DNA of 7,001 nucleotides from Candidatus Woesearchaeota archaeon (lineage in GTDB: Archaea > Nanobdellota > Nanobdellia > Woesearchaeales > GW2011-AR15): the NCBI GenBank assembly GCA_023701075.1, contig JAMPXQ010000075.1, forward strand, positions 1 through 7,001, given 5' to 3'. This document shows, one piece after another, positions 5,350-7,001 of this stretch (positions within the stretch are counted from its first letter, which is position 1; each line of letters begins with the position of its first letter). The position numbers and the translations under genes are program-made. Under the pieces are notes generated by a model, which worked only from the letters and a program-made list of their open reading frames with translations, was not told the origin of the DNA and made no database searches.

Positions 5350-5356
5350 GGGAGGG
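5348..5356 (+). promoter_or_regulatory. Shine-Dalgarno sequence of tfb
   Basis: AGGGGAGGG contains GGAGG ending 8 nt before the ATG at 5364. It fixes the tfb start and shows that this is a leadered mRNA, in contrast to the other first genes in the window. Confidence 0.8.
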
Positions 5357-5363
5357 AATCAGC

Positions 5364-6293
5364 ATGATCAAGGAATTACAATATAGAAAATGTCCAGAAT
5401 GCGCTGCTGAGCAGCTGCAGTGGAACAAAGATAAAGGAGAAGTAGCTTGCAAAGGGTGCGGTCTTGTACTTGATGACAAGCTTTTTGACTTCGGCCAGGA
5501 ATGGAGAGAATTCGATTCTGAATCAGGGGATTCAAGAAGAAGGACCGGAGCCCCCCTTACATATACACAGGAAGATAGAGGCCTAGGAACAAGCATCGGA
5601 ACAAAAGCTGACCTACACAAACTCTCAAAAAGAGACAAGGACAAGTTCTATAGATTAAGGCTGTGGCAAAGGAGAGTCTCAACTGCAATCGAAAGCAACT
5701 TAAGATTGGCACTTTCTGAAATAAAAAGGATCGTCTCTGTCCTAGGGCTTCCAAATTATGTCGAAGAAGAGATCTCAAGGATATATACTGAAGCTGTGCA
5801 AAGAGGACTAGTCAGAGGACACAGCACTGAAGCAGTTGTCGCAGGAGTCGTCTATGCCGTCCTTAGGATGTATGATATACCAAGGACACTAAATGAAGTC
5901 TCTGAAGTAACAGGGATAGACAAGAAGAAAGTCGCAAAGAATTTCAAGTACGTCTCAAGAAACCTGAATATCAGGACGCTTCCTATAGACCCAACAAACT
6001 ATGTCGCAAGGTTTGCATCTGAACTGAAACTGAATCCTGCAACGCAGACAAAAGCACTTGATATTGTACAGATCGCTTCAAAAGAAGAGATAACCAGCGG
6101 AAGAAGCCCAAAAGGGATTGCTGCAGGAGCACTTTACATCGCTTCAAAGATAAACAATGAAAGGAAAACACAGGCTGAGATCGCCAAAGTCGCTGATGTG
6201 ACTGAAGTGACTGTAAGGAATTCATATAAAGAATTGATCGAGAACCTGGATTTCCTGAATGAAGAGATAGAAAAGATAAAAGGAGAAGTCTAG
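5364..6293 (+). CDS. tfb: Transcription initiation factor B (TFB, TFIIB homologue)
   Basis: At 309 residues it is a full-length archaeal TFB, which joins TBP at the promoter and recruits RNA polymerase. The N-terminal zinc ribbon has C10-x2-C13 and C29-x2-C32. The following segment of about 44-80 (GQEWREFD, then SRRRTGAPLTYT and GLGTSIG) is the B-reader/B-linker that enters the polymerase cleft and helps open DNA and choose the start site. The first cyclin repeat spans about 105-205 and the second about 206-300. The second contains the TFIIB signature GRSPKGIAAGALYIAS (247-262, approximate) and a helix-turn-helix (about 270-291) that reads the BRE. The ATG follows a strong Shine-Dalgarno. The gene is divergent from aRF1, and its TAG overlaps the stop of the convergent membrane-protein gene. 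Whether the genome holds other TFB paralogues cannot be seen here. Confidence 0.97.
   Translation: MIKELQYRKCPECAAEQLQWNKDKGEVACKGCGLVLDDKLFDFGQEWREFDSESGDSRRRTGAPLTYTQEDRGLGTSIGTKADLHKLSKRDKDKFYRLRLWQRRVSTAIESNLRLALSEIKRIVSVLGLPNYVEEEISRIYTEAVQRGLVRGHSTEAVVAGVVYAVLRMYDIPRTLNEVSEVTGIDKKKVAKNFKYVSRNLNIRTLPIDPTNYVARFASELKLNPATQTKALDIVQIASKEEITSGRSPKGIAAGALYIASKINNERKTQAEIAKVADVTEVTVRNSYKELIENLDFLNEEIEKIKGEV
6266..6289 (-). terminator. Pyrimidine-rich tract after the membrane-protein gene, inside the 3' end of tfb
   Basis: Directly past its TAG, the minus strand reads ACTTCTCCTTTTATCTTTTCT. It is the complement of the purine-rich codons for the Glu/Lys tail of TFB. Such a T-rich tract could terminate the convergent transcript; no hairpin is evident. 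Confidence 0.35.
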
Positions 6294-7001
6294 ATTATTT
6301 TTCCTCTTATTTCCACTTCATTTTTCTTATCCAATCCTGATTCTAGCTCTTTGAAAGAAACAATTATCGTGTCTTCATACCTTGACCCTATCTTGCCATT
6401 CTTGCATCCATTTAGCTTCAACCTAAATGCCTGATTATTCTGCACTTCAGTAGATGTTAGAGGGATAAAATCACTGTTACCTAACCCTATCTCCCTGCTT
6501 CCTATACAGCTGCCTGACATCGCTGCAACATCAGTTATCATTATCTGTGTCGCCATATTATTCCTAAGAGCGATTGTGACAGTGTCACCTGTAAATACCC
6601 CCATAGAGATGCAATCAAGGCCTGCTGTTGATTGGCATTTCTCCGGAAGAAGCTTCTGCGGATTTAACACTCCAAAAAATGCCGACATGAATATCATCAA
6701 GAATACTAGATTGACCAAGAACAAAAGTGCGCTTATTATCAACGCTGCTATAGCAAGGCCTCTTCCGCCTTCACCAGTCTTCTTTATCTTTGAGAGCGCA
6801 ATAAACCCCAGTATCAGACCGACCAGCGGGAATATGAACGCGAAGACCAATGCAAAAATCGCCATGACGCTTGTCTTATCAGGCTTTGCCTCTTCTTCTT
6901 TTGACATGGCCTCATCTATAGCTATATCAGAATAACCTGAACCTTTGAGCGTGGCCCTGATCTTCTCATCTGTATAACCTTCGCTCCTTGTCTTTATCAC
7001 A
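6290..7001 (-). CDS. Two-TM membrane protein with UBA-like N-terminus, DUF4190-like core and cysteine-containing extracytoplasmic domain (5' end missing)
   Basis: The frame runs to the right edge. The first visible full codon (6998-7000) is GTG, but the real start is probably just outside, because the sequence opens inside a helical motif (GYTDEKIRATL followed by GYSDIAIDEAM, about 9-32) of the kind that precedes the membrane part of such archaeal proteins. After a charged linker come two hydrophobic segments, about 45-70 and 82-112, separated by KIKKTGEGGRGLAIA. This hairpin resembles DUF4190, with its glycine-rich G-L-I-L-G and G-x-G-x-A turns. The remaining 125 residues should lie outside the cell as a beta-rich domain with four cysteines (122, 130, 165, 199), possibly two disulphides. 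It contains SMGVFTGDTVTIALRNN (132-148), similar in style to C-terminal domains of archaeal pilin-like proteins. Function is unknown. It is convergent with tfb, and the stop codons overlap in CTAG. Confidence 0.75.
   Translation of the reverse strand, partial: VIKTRSEGYTDEKIRATLKGSGYSDIAIDEAMSKEEEAKPDKTSVMAIFALVFAFIFPLVGLILGFIALSKIKKTGEGGRGLAIAALIISALLFLVNLVFLMIFMSAFFGVLNPQKLLPEKCQSTAGLDCISMGVFTGDTVTIALRNNMATQIMITDVAAMSGSCIGSREIGLGNSDFIPLTSTEVQNNQAFRLKLNGCKNGKIGSRYEDTIIVSFKELESGLDKKNEVEIRGKII
6295..6329 (+). terminator. U-rich terminator of tfb, inside the convergent gene
   Basis: Just past the tfb TAG the plus strand is almost entirely T and C, with TTATTTTT, TTATTT and TTTTTCTTA blocks. 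Archaeal polymerase stops at such U-rich tracts. The tract is the complement of purine-rich codons for the Lys/Glu-rich end of the opposite protein. Confidence 0.45.

Noticed and set aside
5160..5363. A small RNA gene (C/D box or tRNA-like) in the divergent gap
   Set aside because: I could not find paired C (RTGATGA) and D (CTGA) boxes at suitable spacing, nor a cloverleaf. The inverted repeat is better explained as part of the tfb leader.
1..7001. Defence system, mobile element, CRISPR array or horizontally acquired island
   Set aside because: No transposase, integrase, Cas or restriction motifs, no direct-repeat arrays, and codon style is even along the window. The genes are mostly core archaeal functions.

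Overview
The window reads as ordinary archaeal chromosome. It encodes a TFB-type transcription initiation factor, a class-1 release factor of the archaeal/eukaryotic type (GGQ, NIK and YxCxxxF motifs), a hypusine-containing initiation factor 5A, ribosomal protein eL40 and an archaeal-style TrmJ. First genes are preceded by TATA boxes at archaeal spacing, whereas genes inside the one clear operon carry Shine-Dalgarno sequences. The short release factor, the variant eL40 and the membrane protein of the kind annotated in small-genome archaea suggest a DPANN lineage (Woesearchaeota or relatives). That placement is inference from style, not from a phylogeny.

Layout. Positions 1-122 (minus) hold the first 40 codons of a TrmJ-like tRNA methyltransferase that leaves the window on the left. 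Positions 220-2086 (minus) form a three-gene operon: aIF5A, eL40 (53 codons) and an intramembrane site-2 protease with a PDZ domain. Positions 2168-2818 (minus) encode a SprT/M48-like HExxH metalloprotein, 2901-3314 (minus) a small exported protein of unknown family, 3362-3973 (minus) an HD-domain phosphohydrolase resembling YfbR/HDDC2, and 4062-5159 (minus) aRF1. Divergent from aRF1, the only plus-strand gene is tfb (5364-6293). It meets head-on with a membrane protein (6290 to the right edge, minus), and their stop codons share the four bases CTAG.

Regulation visible in the sequence. All six minus-strand first genes have an A/T-rich TATA element whose centre lies 25.5-27.5 nt upstream of the A of the start codon, which predicts leaderless mRNAs. 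tfb is the exception. It has a consensus BRE/TATA about 91 nt upstream of ATG, a predicted leader of about 65 nt, a perfect 9-bp inverted repeat, a 10-codon upstream ORF whose stop overlaps the tfb ribosome binding site, and a strong Shine-Dalgarno. This leader is the most interesting unexplained structure in the window.

The genes mainly serve information processing (transcription initiation, elongation, termination, ribosome, tRNA modification), mixed with membrane and protease functions. I saw no mobile element, CRISPR array, tRNA, rRNA or defence system. The best second-look items are the tfb leader, the release factor (NIKD in place of NIKS, no zinc minidomain) and the expanded zinc loop of eL40.
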